Shown one piece after another: positions 51,570-60,752 of a DNA stretch of 64,000 bases. The stretch spans positions 354,631 to 418,630 of the forward strand of contig NZ_QPIB01000043.1 in NCBI RefSeq assembly GCF_003671765.1, in the 5' to 3' direction. The notes below the pieces were generated by a model. The model saw only the letters and a program-made list of their open reading frames with translations. It ran no database searches and was not told the DNA's origin. A program made the position numbers and the translations under genes. Numbering within the stretch: position 1 is the first letter of the stretch; every line of letters starts with the position of its first letter. Source of the stretch: Xenophilus sp. E41 (GTDB lineage Bacteria; Pseudomonadota; Gammaproteobacteria; Burkholderiales; Burkholderiaceae_C).

Positions 51570-52049
51570 ATGAATACTCTTCTTCACGAACTGAAATGCC
51601 GCTTCCCCTATCAGTTTGACCGTTTGCCTTCAGATGTCGAGTTTTTTCCGGGGTGGTGCCCGGCATTGGCAAGAGCCTGCGAGCGAATCGACGCTGCACT
51701 TGGCGCCGACAAGCGTAGCTGGCACTGGACCCAGATCAAAGAGAAGTTTGGTGTTGCGCGGCTGTGCTATCGCTTTGGCTGGGCGAACGCAAGCCCGGTT
51801 CGCTTAGACATCGCCTCTCGCGATGTCGTTGCAAGTCTGCACCTCGCGAGCGCGGCGGCCGACTCGGTGGCCGCGCAAATAGGTGAGATTGTGAGCGAGG
51901 CGGAAAGGGCCACCGCAAATCAATGCATGGTGTGTGGACGTCTGGCGCGACTTGATCTCTACGAAGGCTGGTGGGCAACTTTGTGTGACCGCCACCCGCC
52001 TTTTCACGGTGATGACGGCTGCTGGCGCCTTTCGGAATCGGATGACTAG
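51570..52049 (+). CDS. conserved zinc-ribbon-like protein (159 aa)
   Basis: The product has WHWTQIKEKFGVARLCYRF, then a helical segment, and a C-terminal Cys-x2-Cys ... Cys-x-x-His pattern (CMVCGRLARLDLYEG, TLCDRHPPF). Proteins with a QIKEKFGGLRFY-type core followed by a Cys motif are widespread in islands and phages and have no known function. It lies after the recombinase on the same strand. Confidence 0.65.
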   Translation: MNTLLHELKCRFPYQFDRLPSDVEFFPGWCPALARACERIDAALGADKRSWHWTQIKEKFGVARLCYRFGWANASPVRLDIASRDVVASLHLASAAADSVAAQIGEIVSEAERATANQCMVCGRLARLDLYEGWWATLCDRHPPFHGDDGCWRLSESDD

Positions 52050-52214
52050 ATTGGCGTGGCGCAACCGTAGCGTACTGGTGCCAGCCGCCAGCAGACACTC
52101 TCGTTCGTGCGACTGGTGAGATCGCTGCGCTCGGCACAAAGTCCACTTTGCAGGGCGGTTTCGACCGGTCAATGCAACACACCAAAAACTGCATGAGCAG
52201 AAGGAGTGTTGCAG
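52050..52214. other. non-coding stretch
   Basis: No gene or structured element of confidence. It carries several short open frames of poor composition. Confidence 0.5.
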
Positions 52215-52372
52215 ATGAAGTACCGGACACGAACCTACTACACGGAGCCCAAAGGGCATCAATGTGGGAGCGATGGAAGCAAGGCTGGACGCTCCATCAG
52301 ATTGCTCAGTTGTTCCATCGGTTCCAAACGTCAGTGCAGGGAATCCTTTCGCGGACTGGCGGTTGCGGTAGC
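52215..52372 (+). pseudogene. IS30-family transposase N-terminal remnant
   Basis: ATG 52215 reads MKYRTRTYYTEP, the usual start of IS30-type transposases, but then changes frame near 52250; the continuation MWERWKQGWTLHQIAQLF and SVQGILSRTGG is in the next frame. The rest of the transposase is missing. It is a frameshifted, truncated remnant of an insertion sequence; no inverted ends were found. Confidence 0.75.
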
Positions 52373-52589
52373 TCAGGTGCAGGTACTTGCTGCTGGTAAG
52401 CAGCTGCCCCCGACGGCCATGCGGCAAGCAACTCGATCTTCGGCTCTGGACATTTGCTAAGCCGCGGCCCTGCGAAGAAGCGGGCATTTTTTTTTTTGAC
52501 ACTGCTGCACGCAAACCTGCACGTCCGTGCCGCGCGCCGCCCCTGCTAGGTACTTCTCCTATGTTTCTCGCTGAGCCTCATCAGATTAC
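52373..52589. other. upstream region of catabolic operon
   Basis: Contains a long T-run (about 52489-52497) and no coding sequence. A promoter-operator for the operon lies at its right end (52590-52609). Confidence 0.5.
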
Positions 52590-52609
52590 TATAATGAATA
52601 GACAATTCA
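52590..52609 (+). promoter_or_regulatory. promoter -10 with IclR-type operator (operon 1)
   Basis: TATAAT (52590-52595) directly precedes the inverted repeat TGAAT-AGACA-ATTCA (52595-52609). The same arrangement recurs before the second operon at 58470-58489. The repeat overlaps the -10, so a bound regulator would block or modulate polymerase. Confidence 0.65.
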
Positions 52610-52625
52610 CCTAGAGAATAACGTC

Positions 52626-53471
52626 ATGATTCACTACCCCATCCACCTCTCTTCAGGACTTCGCACGCGGGTTCTGCAGGCCGGCCATGGCGGGCGTCAC
52701 GTGGTGCTGGTACACGGCACCGGCGGGCGCGCCGACCGTTGGATTCGCAACATCGATGCACTCGCGGAGGCTGGGCTGAATGTTCACGCAATCGACTTGC
52801 CGGGCCATGGCTATGCGTCTAAAGGAACCGACGTCGCATGTTCCGTGCCGGCGTACAGCGCGTTCCTAGCCGAGGTGATGGATGCCCAACAGATCGATCG
52901 GGCCACCATCGTCGGCACATCCTTGGGTGGCCACGTGGTGGCGTCGTATGCGTTGGCAAACCCTGATCGAGTCGACCGGATCGCCTTGGTCGGCAGCATG
53001 GGGCTAGTGCCCATCGGCGACGAAGCGCGTGGGCGCATCCAGGCGGGTGCCAACAACCAGAGCCGCGAAGGCGTCGAATCCAAGCTTCGCCGCGTGATGC
53101 ATGACCCTGGCCTCACGACGCCGGACTTCATCGAAGAAGAATGGCGCATCAACAACTCCGCTGGGGCGCTTGATTCGTTTGCCACCCTCGGCCGCTACAT
53201 CGCGGCCGACCTTGACAAGGATGTAGTTGGACTGGCGCTGGCCAAGGCTGCTGTGCCCGTGCTGCTCGTGTGGGGAGCGGAGGACAAAACGGTGCCACCC
53301 AGCGTCGGGCGGCAAGCCCGCGCCATGTTGCCGCGTAGTCGCCTCGCGCTGCTTTCCGGCGCTGCGCACACCGCCTATTACGAGTGTCCCGACGCCTTTA
53401 ACACCGTGCTGGCGGACTTTGCGTTGGGCCGTGAGCGCCAAGCCAGCGCCGACGGTCTTACCTGGGAATGA
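52626..53471 (+). CDS. alpha/beta hydrolase
   Basis: The 281-residue product has the oxyanion loop HGTGG (30-34), nucleophile elbow VGTSLGG (Ser99), acid in WGAEDKTVP and His in SGAAHTAYYE. Cytoplasmic hydrolase of an ester, lactone or C-C bond is expected. It opens the first catabolic operon, 17 bp after the operator, and ends 7 bp before the amidohydrolase. Substrate unknown. Confidence 0.88.
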   Translation: MIHYPIHLSSGLRTRVLQAGHGGRHVVLVHGTGGRADRWIRNIDALAEAGLNVHAIDLPGHGYASKGTDVACSVPAYSAFLAEVMDAQQIDRATIVGTSLGGHVVASYALANPDRVDRIALVGSMGLVPIGDEARGRIQAGANNQSREGVESKLRRVMHDPGLTTPDFIEEEWRINNSAGALDSFATLGRYIAADLDKDVVGLALAKAAVPVLLVWGAEDKTVPPSVGRQARAMLPRSRLALLSGAAHTAYYECPDAFNTVLADFALGRERQASADGLTWE

Positions 53472-53478
53472 GCTGACC

Positions 53479-54828
53479 ATGAAGACCTATGTCGTCAATG
53501 GTCGGCTAATCGACGGGACCGGCAGTCCGGCGCGCGAACTTCAATGGCTTGAGATGGAGGGAGGACGCATTAGCGCAATCTCTGCCGGCAGCGACGCGCC
53601 GCCACTGCCGCCTCAGGCGCAGGTGGTCCTCGATGCCGCAGGCAAGACCGTGATGCCCGGCCTGACCGACGCCCACTGCCACATCTCTTACGGTGTGGCA
53701 CGTGGCATCGAGGAGCAAGACCTGTTCGGTTCGGCGGAATACCGTGCCATTCGAGGTGTGTACCACGCGCGCAAGGTGCTGCAAGCGGGAGTTACTTCGT
53801 TCAGCGACCCCGGCGGCAGCTGGTACGTCGGTGTGGCCGTTCGCGACGCCATCCGGGCCGGTCTGTTCCCCGGCCCCCGCATGTCCTCGGCGGCGCGCTA
53901 CCTGAGCACCCACACGGCGCTGACCGACTACTTTCCATCCTGGGTCGGCGCACCGCGCTCGGGGGTGGGTGCATATACGGAGTCGGCTTCGGCGATGCTT
54001 GCTGAGGTTCGCGATCAGGTCAAAAACGGTGTGGACTTCATCAAGATTGCCGCCAGCGGCGAGTCAGCCATCATGACCCCTGGCGGTGGGAGCGTTCCAG
54101 CCTTTCGCGCCGAGGAGCTCAAGCTCATCGTCGACGAAGCCCATCGACTGGGGAGACGCGTGACCGCGCACGCGCGCGCCGGCCAGTCGGTGGCCGACTG
54201 CATTGAAGCTGGCATCGACTGGATTCAGCACGCCGACTTCATGGATGCCGCATGCGCCGACCGGCTCGCCGAAGCCAACATTCCCTGTTGTCCAGCCCTC
54301 ACCTTCGTGGCCAACGTGGCCGAATGGGGACACCTGGTGGGCTGCTCGCAAGGACGCATCGATCGATTCCGGCGCGACCTCGATCTGGCCGTTAAGAACC
54401 TGGACTATGCCTGGCGCAACGGTGTAACCATGATGTGCGGCACCGATTCGGGCTTCGCCGTCACGCCCTACGGCCAGTGGCACGCTCGCGAGCTGGAGCT
54501 TTTTGTCTCGCTGCTAGGTATGTCGCCGTTGCAGGCCATCACCTGCGCGACTCGCAATGCCGCCTTCACTGTGGATCCGAACAACTTGGGCTCCCTGGAG
54601 CCAGGCAAGTTTGCTGACTTGCTGGTGATTGATGGCGATCCGCTGCAGGACATCCGCGTGCTCCAGGACCCCGCGCGCATTGCGGCGGTCCTCCTGGACG
54701 GCGAACCGGTTGATCTGACGCCCATGCCCGAGCCACACCGTTGGCCGTGGGAGCGCAGCATGGCGATCTCCGAACGAGAGTTGTATCGCACCACCGTGGG
54801 TGCTGCTGCTAAAGAGGCAGCGCACTGA
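53479..54828 (+). CDS. amidohydrolase-family metal enzyme
   Basis: The 449-residue product has the two N-terminal metal ligands HCH (His66, His68), a bridging Lys189 (FIKIAASG), His231 (VTAHARAG), His251 (IQHADF) and catalytic Asp323 (CGTDSGF). This is the binuclear amidohydrolase pattern. The likely reaction is hydrolysis of a cyclic amide, lactam or lactone. The C-terminus is typical of imidazolonepropionase-like members. Confidence 0.87.
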   Translation: MKTYVVNGRLIDGTGSPARELQWLEMEGGRISAISAGSDAPPLPPQAQVVLDAAGKTVMPGLTDAHCHISYGVARGIEEQDLFGSAEYRAIRGVYHARKVLQAGVTSFSDPGGSWYVGVAVRDAIRAGLFPGPRMSSAARYLSTHTALTDYFPSWVGAPRSGVGAYTESASAMLAEVRDQVKNGVDFIKIAASGESAIMTPGGGSVPAFRAEELKLIVDEAHRLGRRVTAHARAGQSVADCIEAGIDWIQHADFMDAACADRLAEANIPCCPALTFVANVAEWGHLVGCSQGRIDRFRRDLDLAVKNLDYAWRNGVTMMCGTDSGFAVTPYGQWHARELELFVSLLGMSPLQAITCATRNAAFTVDPNNLGSLEPGKFADLLVIDGDPLQDIRVLQDPARIAAVLLDGEPVDLTPMPEPHRWPWERSMAISERELYRTTVGAAAKEAAH

Positions 54829-54851
54829 GTCCGCGCTATAGGAGACACCCC

Positions 54852-55823
54852 ATGACCCTTTTGGCTACTCGCCTCCTGGTGGCACTGACCGCCCTTGCGT
54901 TTGGTCTTGCCGCACCTGCAGCAATCGCGCAGACACCCACGCGCATCTCCATCGTGGTGCCGTATCCAGCCGGTGGGCTGTCCGACAGTCTGGCGCGCGC
55001 CACTGCAGCGGTCATGTCGCGCAACATGAACATCCCGGTGATCGTCGACAACCGCGCTGGCGCCAACGGCGTGATCGGCCTGCAGTTCGTGGCCAGTGCC
55101 AAGCCTGATGGCATGACTCTAGGGTTGGTGCCGGCCAGCGTAATGACGACCAATCCGCTCCTTTACAAGGATATGAAAGTCGATCCGCTCAAGGACGTCG
55201 CTCCTTTGACGTTGGCGCTGACGCTGCCCAACGTCGTCGTAGTCAATCCTGCGGTCGTGCCGGCCAAGACGTTTCCTGAACTTCTGAGTTTTCTCAAGCA
55301 GCACCCCAACACCAGCTTCGGTTCGATGGGTGCTGGGTCCAGTGCCCACCTGAACGGGGAGATGCTGCAGGCCGAAGCAGGGGTCGCGATGACGCACGTT
55401 CCTTATAAGGGTAGCGCGCCCTCGATGAACGACTTGCTAGCCGGCACTATTCCAATGGCATTCGACAACCTTCCGGTTGCACTGCCATACATCCGCGCCG
55501 GCAAGATGCGCGCGCTGGGCGTGACGAGCCTGAAGCCTTCGCCCGCTTTGCCCGATGTGCCGCCCATCGCCCAGTACCTGCCTCGCTTTGAGGACAACAT
55601 CTGGTTCGGATACATCGCACCAAACGGACTTCCCGCACCCCTGGCGTCCTCGCTTCGCGCCGAACTCATCAAAGCACTCAATGATCCAGAGGTGTCTCGA
55701 CCGATGCTCGAACGTGGCGCCACGGTGATCACAAGCAGCCCTGAGGAGATGCGCCAAATCATCCAGGACGAACAGAAGAAGTGGGGCGCCCTTATCAAGG
55801 TCCGCAACATCCGCATCGACTGA
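54852..55823 (+). CDS. Bug-family extracytoplasmic solute-binding protein 1
   Basis: The 323-residue product has a signal peptide (ending AAIAQTPTR) and the TctC/Bug fold with VVPYPAGGLSDSLARATAAVM, VIVDNRAGANGVIG and NTSFGSMGAGSSAHLNGEM. Bug proteins bind carboxylates for uptake. No tripartite membrane partners are next to it, so the permease lies elsewhere. Confidence 0.88.
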   Translation: MTLLATRLLVALTALAFGLAAPAAIAQTPTRISIVVPYPAGGLSDSLARATAAVMSRNMNIPVIVDNRAGANGVIGLQFVASAKPDGMTLGLVPASVMTTNPLLYKDMKVDPLKDVAPLTLALTLPNVVVVNPAVVPAKTFPELLSFLKQHPNTSFGSMGAGSSAHLNGEMLQAEAGVAMTHVPYKGSAPSMNDLLAGTIPMAFDNLPVALPYIRAGKMRALGVTSLKPSPALPDVPPIAQYLPRFEDNIWFGYIAPNGLPAPLASSLRAELIKALNDPEVSRPMLERGATVITSSPEEMRQIIQDEQKKWGALIKVRNIRID

Positions 55824-55857
55824 AAGCTTTGCAAGTTCTCACTACGAGCACCTCTCC

Positions 55858-56559
55858 ATGAACGAGTCTTACGTCATAGTTCCCCCGCCCGTCGTCTCAT
55901 TGGCTGTGCGCAGTCGAACGGAGCGCTATCCTGTGCGCCGCGTCTATTGCATCGGCCGCAACTATGAGGCGCACGTGCGCGAGATGGGGCACGATCCGAG
56001 CCGCTCGGCGCCCATCTTCTTTGCCAAGCCTGCGGATGCGGTGTTTTCTGTGGCCGACAGCGGCGGCGAGTTTCCGTATCCGGTTTGCACGGACAACTGT
56101 CACCACGAGATCGAGCTTGTTGTGGCCATCGGCAAGGGCGGTCGCGACATCGCGGTGTCCGATGCAGACGCGCACATCTATGGCTATGCGGTCGGACTGG
56201 ACATGACGCGGCGCGACCTGCAGCGGGCTGCCGCTCAGGCCGGCCATCCGTGGGAGACCGGCAAGGCTTTCGATGCCTCCGCGCCAATTAGCGCCATCGT
56301 GCCGGCTTCACAAACGGGCCCGCTGACGTCTGGCGCGATCAGCCTGCGTGTGCAGGGCGAACTTCGCCAAAGCGGTGATCTATCTCAGTTGGTTTGGAGC
56401 GTCAACGAGATCATTTCGAAGCTTTCATCCCTCTTCGAGTTGCAAGCCGGGGATCTCATATTTACCGGCACGCCCGAAGGGGTAGGCCCGGTGGCCCGCG
56501 GCGACTTGATGGAAGGGACCGTCGAAGGCGTCGGTTCGTTGAAGGTGCTAGTAACCTGA
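55858..56559 (+). CDS. fumarylacetoacetate hydrolase family protein
   Basis: The 233-residue product has the FAH core (VYCIGRNYEAHVREMGHD, CHHEIELVVAIGKGGRDI, GDLIFTGTPEGVGPVARGD). The metal-binding acidic residues typical of the family are in NCHHEIELV. Possible activities are acylpyruvate hydrolysis or hydratase/isomerase steps in aromatic or lactone breakdown. It is the enzyme gene between the two Bug genes. Confidence 0.85.
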   Translation: MNESYVIVPPPVVSLAVRSRTERYPVRRVYCIGRNYEAHVREMGHDPSRSAPIFFAKPADAVFSVADSGGEFPYPVCTDNCHHEIELVVAIGKGGRDIAVSDADAHIYGYAVGLDMTRRDLQRAAAQAGHPWETGKAFDASAPISAIVPASQTGPLTSGAISLRVQGELRQSGDLSQLVWSVNEIISKLSSLFELQAGDLIFTGTPEGVGPVARGDLMEGTVEGVGSLKVLVT

Positions 56560-56604
56560 GCGCGGGTGCGCGTCGCGCTTCTTTAGAAGTAATAGGAGAC
56601 AGAG

Positions 56605-57588
56605 ATGGAACGTAGACAGTTCATGAACGGCGTCGGCGCATTGGCGGCAGGCCTTGCACTCCCGGGGCGAGTGCTCGCTCAGCAGCCTGAAACTGCAAGG
56701 ATCGTTGTTGGTTTCGTGGCCGGAGGTCTATCCGATATCTTGGGTCGCCGCCTGGCTGACAAAATGGGCGGAGAAAACGGCTACGCACGCGCAGTGATCG
56801 TCGAGAACAAGCCAGGCGCATCAGGACAGATTGCGAATAGTTTCGTGAAAGACGCGCCGGCCGACGGGAGTGTGCTGTTGCTTACGCACTCGTCTTCGCT
56901 GGCGATGTACCCCTTCACCTTCAAGAATCTTTCGTACCGCCCTAAGGAGGACTTTCGTCCCGTAACGGTGGTGTGCCAAACCAACCATGCGTTCTGTGTC
57001 GGCCCGGCAGTCCCTGCATCGGTACAGAACATGAGAGACTTCCTTTCGTGGGCCAAAGACAACCCGGAAAGGTCTAATTGCGGGGTACCTGGTGTGGGCT
57101 CCATGCCGCACCTGATCGTCACGGTCATCAATAAGTCGTCAGGCGCCGACGTGAGACCAGTCGTCTACAAAGGCACGGCGGCGGCCATTACTGACTTGAT
57201 GGGCGGGCAGATCTCGGCAGCATCGGCGCCGGCGGGCAATTTTCTCCCGATGGTGCGGTCGGGCAAAGGGCGGCTTATTGCGATCTCTGGCGACGCGCGA
57301 AGTTCGTTTGCGCCAAGTGTGCCTACGTATCGTGAGCAGGGTTTCGATCTCACCGCGCGCGAGTGGTACGGCCTGTTCTTGCCGGCTAGAGCCAACGACG
57401 CAGCTGTGCAGCGCGCGCTCACGGCGGCCACCCGGGCGCTGTCGGATCCGGCCCTCATCGCGTCGATGAAGGAGTCCGGCGTGGATGTTGCGCACAGCAC
57501 ACCCCAGCAGGTGATGCAGATGCTTGACAAAGACACCTTGGAGTGGCAACGCCTCACTCGGGAAGTGAACTTCACCGCTGAATCCTAA
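56605..57588 (+). CDS. Bug-family extracytoplasmic solute-binding protein 2
   Basis: The 327-residue product starts MERRQFMNGVGALAAGLALP with a Tat-like signal, followed by the Bug pattern VGFVAGGLSDILGRRLAD, VIVENKPGASGQIANSFV. It resembles the first Bug protein in fold but is diverged in sequence, so the pair may bind different compounds. It is last in the first operon and faces the IclR gene. Confidence 0.88.
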   Translation: MERRQFMNGVGALAAGLALPGRVLAQQPETARIVVGFVAGGLSDILGRRLADKMGGENGYARAVIVENKPGASGQIANSFVKDAPADGSVLLLTHSSSLAMYPFTFKNLSYRPKEDFRPVTVVCQTNHAFCVGPAVPASVQNMRDFLSWAKDNPERSNCGVPGVGSMPHLIVTVINKSSGADVRPVVYKGTAAAITDLMGGQISAASAPAGNFLPMVRSGKGRLIAISGDARSSFAPSVPTYREQGFDLTAREWYGLFLPARANDAAVQRALTAATRALSDPALIASMKESGVDVAHSTPQQVMQMLDKDTLEWQRLTREVNFTAES

Positions 57589-57643
57589 TGTGCGCCCGCC
57601 GCCCCCTAACGCGTAGCGGTGGGGCGCGAATGCCTTCGTGAGC

Positions 57644-58429
57644 CTACTTGCTTAACCGGTCCACAATCGGGAGCAGTTGCATCGCGATCTTATGCAGTGC
57701 CTCGCCCGCCTTTTGTCGCGCCTGCGCACTGCCCAAGATGGTCGTGGCCGACGTGCAGTTAACTACGTAAGGACTCCACCTGTTGGCATCGCGCAGAGGC
57801 ACAGCCACGGTTGAGAGTCCGGGGTGGAACACATCGACGTTTGAGACGTAGCCGCAGCGGCCGAACTCTGTCAACGCCGCGAGCGCCTGCCCATGCGCCT
57901 TCTTATACAGCGATGCATCGGCCTGCTTGCAAAGCACCAAAGTCGCCTCGCGTTCAGCCGCTGGCATGCCGGCCAGCAGGCCCCACCCTGTTCCGCTGCT
58001 GATGATCGGTACTTCTGATCCCACGCGCAGGTTCATGCTGAGAATGGCACGCGGTGCTTCAATGCGTTGCAAATACAGCATGTTGCTTGTTTCCTGCACC
58101 GAAAGACTGCACGCGCCCTGGAAGGTGTCAGACATCTCTTGGAGGAGAGGGCGAACCAGTTCGGATAACTCCAGCGTGTCCAGCGCCGAAAAGCCCAGCG
58201 TCAGGATCGACAGGCCGGGTCTGAAACTCTTGCCGTCACGATCGGCAACCAGATATCCCGCGTGCTCTAGCGTTTTGCACAGCCGCCAAACAGTGGGTTG
58301 CGGCAATCCGGTCATGCGGGCCAGCTCGCTGCTGCCCAGACGCTCCCGGCCGTAGTCGAAACAACGAAGCACTGCCAGGCCGCGCAGCAAGCCTGTCACG
58401 AGTGGCTGAGAAGATTTTTTTTCATTCAT
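57644..58429 (-). CDS. IclR-family transcriptional regulator
   Basis: The 261-residue product has an N-terminal winged helix (LGSSELARMTGLPQPTVWRL) and the IclR effector domain. It lies between the two operons, convergent with the first and divergent from the second. Duplicated TGAAT-N5-ATTCA operators at both promoters make it the likely regulator of both. Confidence 0.93.
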   Translation of the reverse strand: MNEKKSSQPLVTGLLRGLAVLRCFDYGRERLGSSELARMTGLPQPTVWRLCKTLEHAGYLVADRDGKSFRPGLSILTLGFSALDTLELSELVRPLLQEMSDTFQGACSLSVQETSNMLYLQRIEAPRAILSMNLRVGSEVPIISSGTGWGLLAGMPAAEREATLVLCKQADASLYKKAHGQALAALTEFGRCGYVSNVDVFHPGLSTVAVPLRDANRWSPYVVNCTSATTILGSAQARQKAGEALHKIAMQLLPIVDRLSK

Positions 58430-58445
58430 TCGAGGAAACCCTAGT

Positions 58446-58461
58446 GCGCTCGCAAGAGCGC
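58446..58461. promoter_or_regulatory. inverted repeat GCGCTC-GCAA-GAGCGC
   Basis: A perfect 6-bp hairpin lies just upstream of the second operator, within the divergent IclR/operon 2 promoter region. It may be a second regulator site or a minor terminator. Confidence 0.35.
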
Positions 58462-58469
58462 CCTTAAAC

Positions 58470-58489
58470 TATAATGAATAGAGAATTCA
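58470..58489 (+). promoter_or_regulatory. promoter -10 with IclR-type operator (operon 2)
   Basis: TATAAT (58470-58475) followed by TGAAT-AGAGA-ATTCA (58475-58489). It differs from the operon 1 site by one base in the spacer. The shared arrangement over the -10 suggests joint control by the divergent IclR gene. Confidence 0.7.
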
Positions 58490-58539
58490 TTGGATGAATA
58501 AATACCCTAGTCGGTCGTGTCCGCTCTTCCATTTCGCAG

Positions 58540-59544
58540 GTGAACAACATTCCAACCAAATCGATGCAAGCCATTGTCGTTGGCTCCCAGGGCCCCGTTC
58601 TCGCGCAGCGTCCAGTACCGCAGCCGGGACCAAACGAAGTACTAGTACGCATCCACTCAGCCGCCCTAAATCGCGCGGACTTGCATGTGGCCGCTGGCCA
58701 TCGGCACGGCCGGAGCGGAGGGGAGGGCACGATCATTGGTATTGAATGGGCAGGAGAGGTGGTGGAGGTCGGCACCGAGGTGCCTGCGGGTCACTTCCGT
58801 TCCGGCGATGCCGTGATGTGTTCGGGCACAGGCGGGTATGCGCAGTACGCTGTGACGGACTGGGGCCGGGTCTACAAACTTCCAGCCGGATGGGAAGACT
58901 TCTCTCGCGCTGCGACCCTGCCCGTGGCGCTGCAGACCGCGCACGAGGCGCTTGCGGCCAGCGGAGCAATGCGTCCAGGCCAGGAGGTCCTAGTTCACGG
59001 TGCGAGTAGTGGCGTGGGGCTGATGACCCTTCAAATCGCAAAGTTCCTCGGGGCAAAACAGGTCATAGGCACCTCTACCAACGCGGCTAGACGCGAGGAG
59101 TTATCCAAGTTCGGTGCCCATCACGCTGTTGACGCAAGCGTGAACGACTGGTCCGAGCAGGTGCTGGAGCACACGCATGGGCAAGGCGTAGATCTCGTCA
59201 TTGACTTTGTCGCTGGAGCTACCGTCGCCCAGACGATGAAGGCCACGCGTATTGGCGGGCGCATCGTCAACGTGGGAAGGATGGGCGGGTTCACCGGCGA
59301 GTTCGATTTCGACCTGCACTCGCTGCGTCGGCTGCACTACGTCGGTGCCACGTTTCGCACGCGAAGCGTGCACGAGGTGCGCGAGATCGCTCAGTCCATG
59401 CAGCGCGGTCTGTGGCAGGCGGTTGCCGATGGGCGCCTTTCACTTCCCCTAGCGCGCGTCTTCCCGTTGCAGCAGGCCGTCCAAGCACTGGACTATCTGC
59501 GCAGCAACGCCCACTTCGGCAAGGTCGTCCTTGCCGTGTCATAA
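58540..59544 (+). CDS. zinc-type alcohol dehydrogenase / NADPH:quinone reductase-like enzyme
   Basis: The 334-residue product (GTG start; alternative ATG 58564) is a medium-chain dehydrogenase/reductase: GIEWAGEVVEVGTEVPAGHF, HGASSGVGLMTLQIAKFLGA (NADPH-binding glycine motif). Catalytic zinc Cys residues are absent, so it belongs to the quinone-reductase or enoyl-reductase type. It is the first gene of the second operon. Confidence 0.85.
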   Translation: MNNIPTKSMQAIVVGSQGPVLAQRPVPQPGPNEVLVRIHSAALNRADLHVAAGHRHGRSGGEGTIIGIEWAGEVVEVGTEVPAGHFRSGDAVMCSGTGGYAQYAVTDWGRVYKLPAGWEDFSRAATLPVALQTAHEALAASGAMRPGQEVLVHGASSGVGLMTLQIAKFLGAKQVIGTSTNAARREELSKFGAHHAVDASVNDWSEQVLEHTHGQGVDLVIDFVAGATVAQTMKATRIGGRIVNVGRMGGFTGEFDFDLHSLRRLHYVGATFRTRSVHEVREIAQSMQRGLWQAVADGRLSLPLARVFPLQQAVQALDYLRSNAHFGKVVLAVS

Positions 59545-59555
59545 GCCCTTGAATC

Positions 59556-60752
59556 ATGAGCCGTATTCAATCCTCATCTGCCTTGGCGCGCTTTCGCGTC
59601 CTCGACCTTTCGCGCGTGCGCGCTGGCCCTACCTGTGCACGTATGTTGGCCGATTTCGGCGCTGATGTGATTCGGATCGAGCCACCCCCGGGTGTGGACC
59701 CCAACGACGCCATGTTCGCCGCCAAGCGCATGGGGGGTGACTTTCAAAACCTCAACCGCAACAAGCGTGGCTTGGCATTGAACCTAAAGCTGCCGGAGGC
59801 GCGCGCTGTGCTGCACAAGCTCGTGGAAACCGCGGACGTCGTGTTGGAGAACTGGCGCCCGAACGTGAAGGAGCGCCTAGGCGTGGACTATGAGACTCTG
59901 CGTGCTATTAATCCACGGATCATCCTCGCCAGCATCTCCGGTTTCGGTCAGGATGGTCCCTACGCGTGGCGGCCCGGCTTTGACCAGGTCATTCAGGGCA
60001 TGGGCGGCCTCATGTCCGTGACGGGGTTTCCTGAAACAGGCCCCACGCGTGCAGGCATAGCGGTGTCGGACTCCAGCACCGGCCTGTACACAGCACTGGG
60101 AATTCTCACGGCCCTGCTTGAGCGCGAGGTTTCGGGCCAGGGCCAGTGGGTTCATGCATCGCTCTTGCACGCGCAAATCGCCATGATGGACTTCCAAGCC
60201 GCGCGCTATCTCGTTGAGGGCCAAGTGGCCACGCAGGAGGGCAACGACCATCCCACGTCGGCGCCGATGGGGATGTTTCGCGCTGCCGACGGCTTTCTCA
60301 ACATAGGCGTTTCGGGAGAAGGGCAATGGAAGGACTTCTGCACAGCGATCGGTCGGGAGGATTGGCTACAGCGTCCTGAGTTCCGACTCAACGCCGATCG
60401 AGTGCGCAATCGATCGGAGATCAATGCAAGCGTGCAGGCGCTGTTCGGATCCAATACCATCCAACACTGGGTGCTGCTGCTAAACAAGGCGAATATTCCG
60501 TCGGGCCCTGTTTATACGGTGCCGCAGGTGTTCGAGGACGAGCAGGTGCGCCACCTTCGCGTGGTTGAAGAGGTCCATACTCGCGACGGTGAATCGCTTC
60601 GCCTCATTTCGCAGCCGGTTGTGCTTGAACGAACGCCTGCCGGAATTGCCGCCGCCGCGCCTTCAATTGGAGAGCACAGTGACGAAATCCTCGAAGAAGC
60701 GGGCTACGACCGTGCACAGATTGCGCAGCTGCGCGAAATCGGAGCGATCTGA
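59556..60752 (+). CDS. CaiB/BaiF-family (class III) CoA-transferase
   Basis: The 398-residue product has RVLDLSRVRAGPTCARMLAD, ADVVLENWRPNVKERLGVDY and the catalytic Asp172 in GIAVSDSSTG. Family members transfer CoA between a donor acyl-CoA and an acid. It likely activates the substrate for the crotonase that follows. Its stop overlaps the next ATG. Confidence 0.92.
   Translation: MSRIQSSSALARFRVLDLSRVRAGPTCARMLADFGADVIRIEPPPGVDPNDAMFAAKRMGGDFQNLNRNKRGLALNLKLPEARAVLHKLVETADVVLENWRPNVKERLGVDYETLRAINPRIILASISGFGQDGPYAWRPGFDQVIQGMGGLMSVTGFPETGPTRAGIAVSDSSTGLYTALGILTALLEREVSGQGQWVHASLLHAQIAMMDFQAARYLVEGQVATQEGNDHPTSAPMGMFRAADGFLNIGVSGEGQWKDFCTAIGREDWLQRPEFRLNADRVRNRSEINASVQALFGSNTIQHWVLLLNKANIPSGPVYTVPQVFEDEQVRHLRVVEEVHTRDGESLRLISQPVVLERTPAGIAAAAPSIGEHSDEILEEAGYDRAQIAQLREIGAI

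Noticed and set aside
55403..55834. Minus-strand frame opposite the Bug protein gene
   Set aside because: Shadow of a conserved Bug protein gene, no motif.
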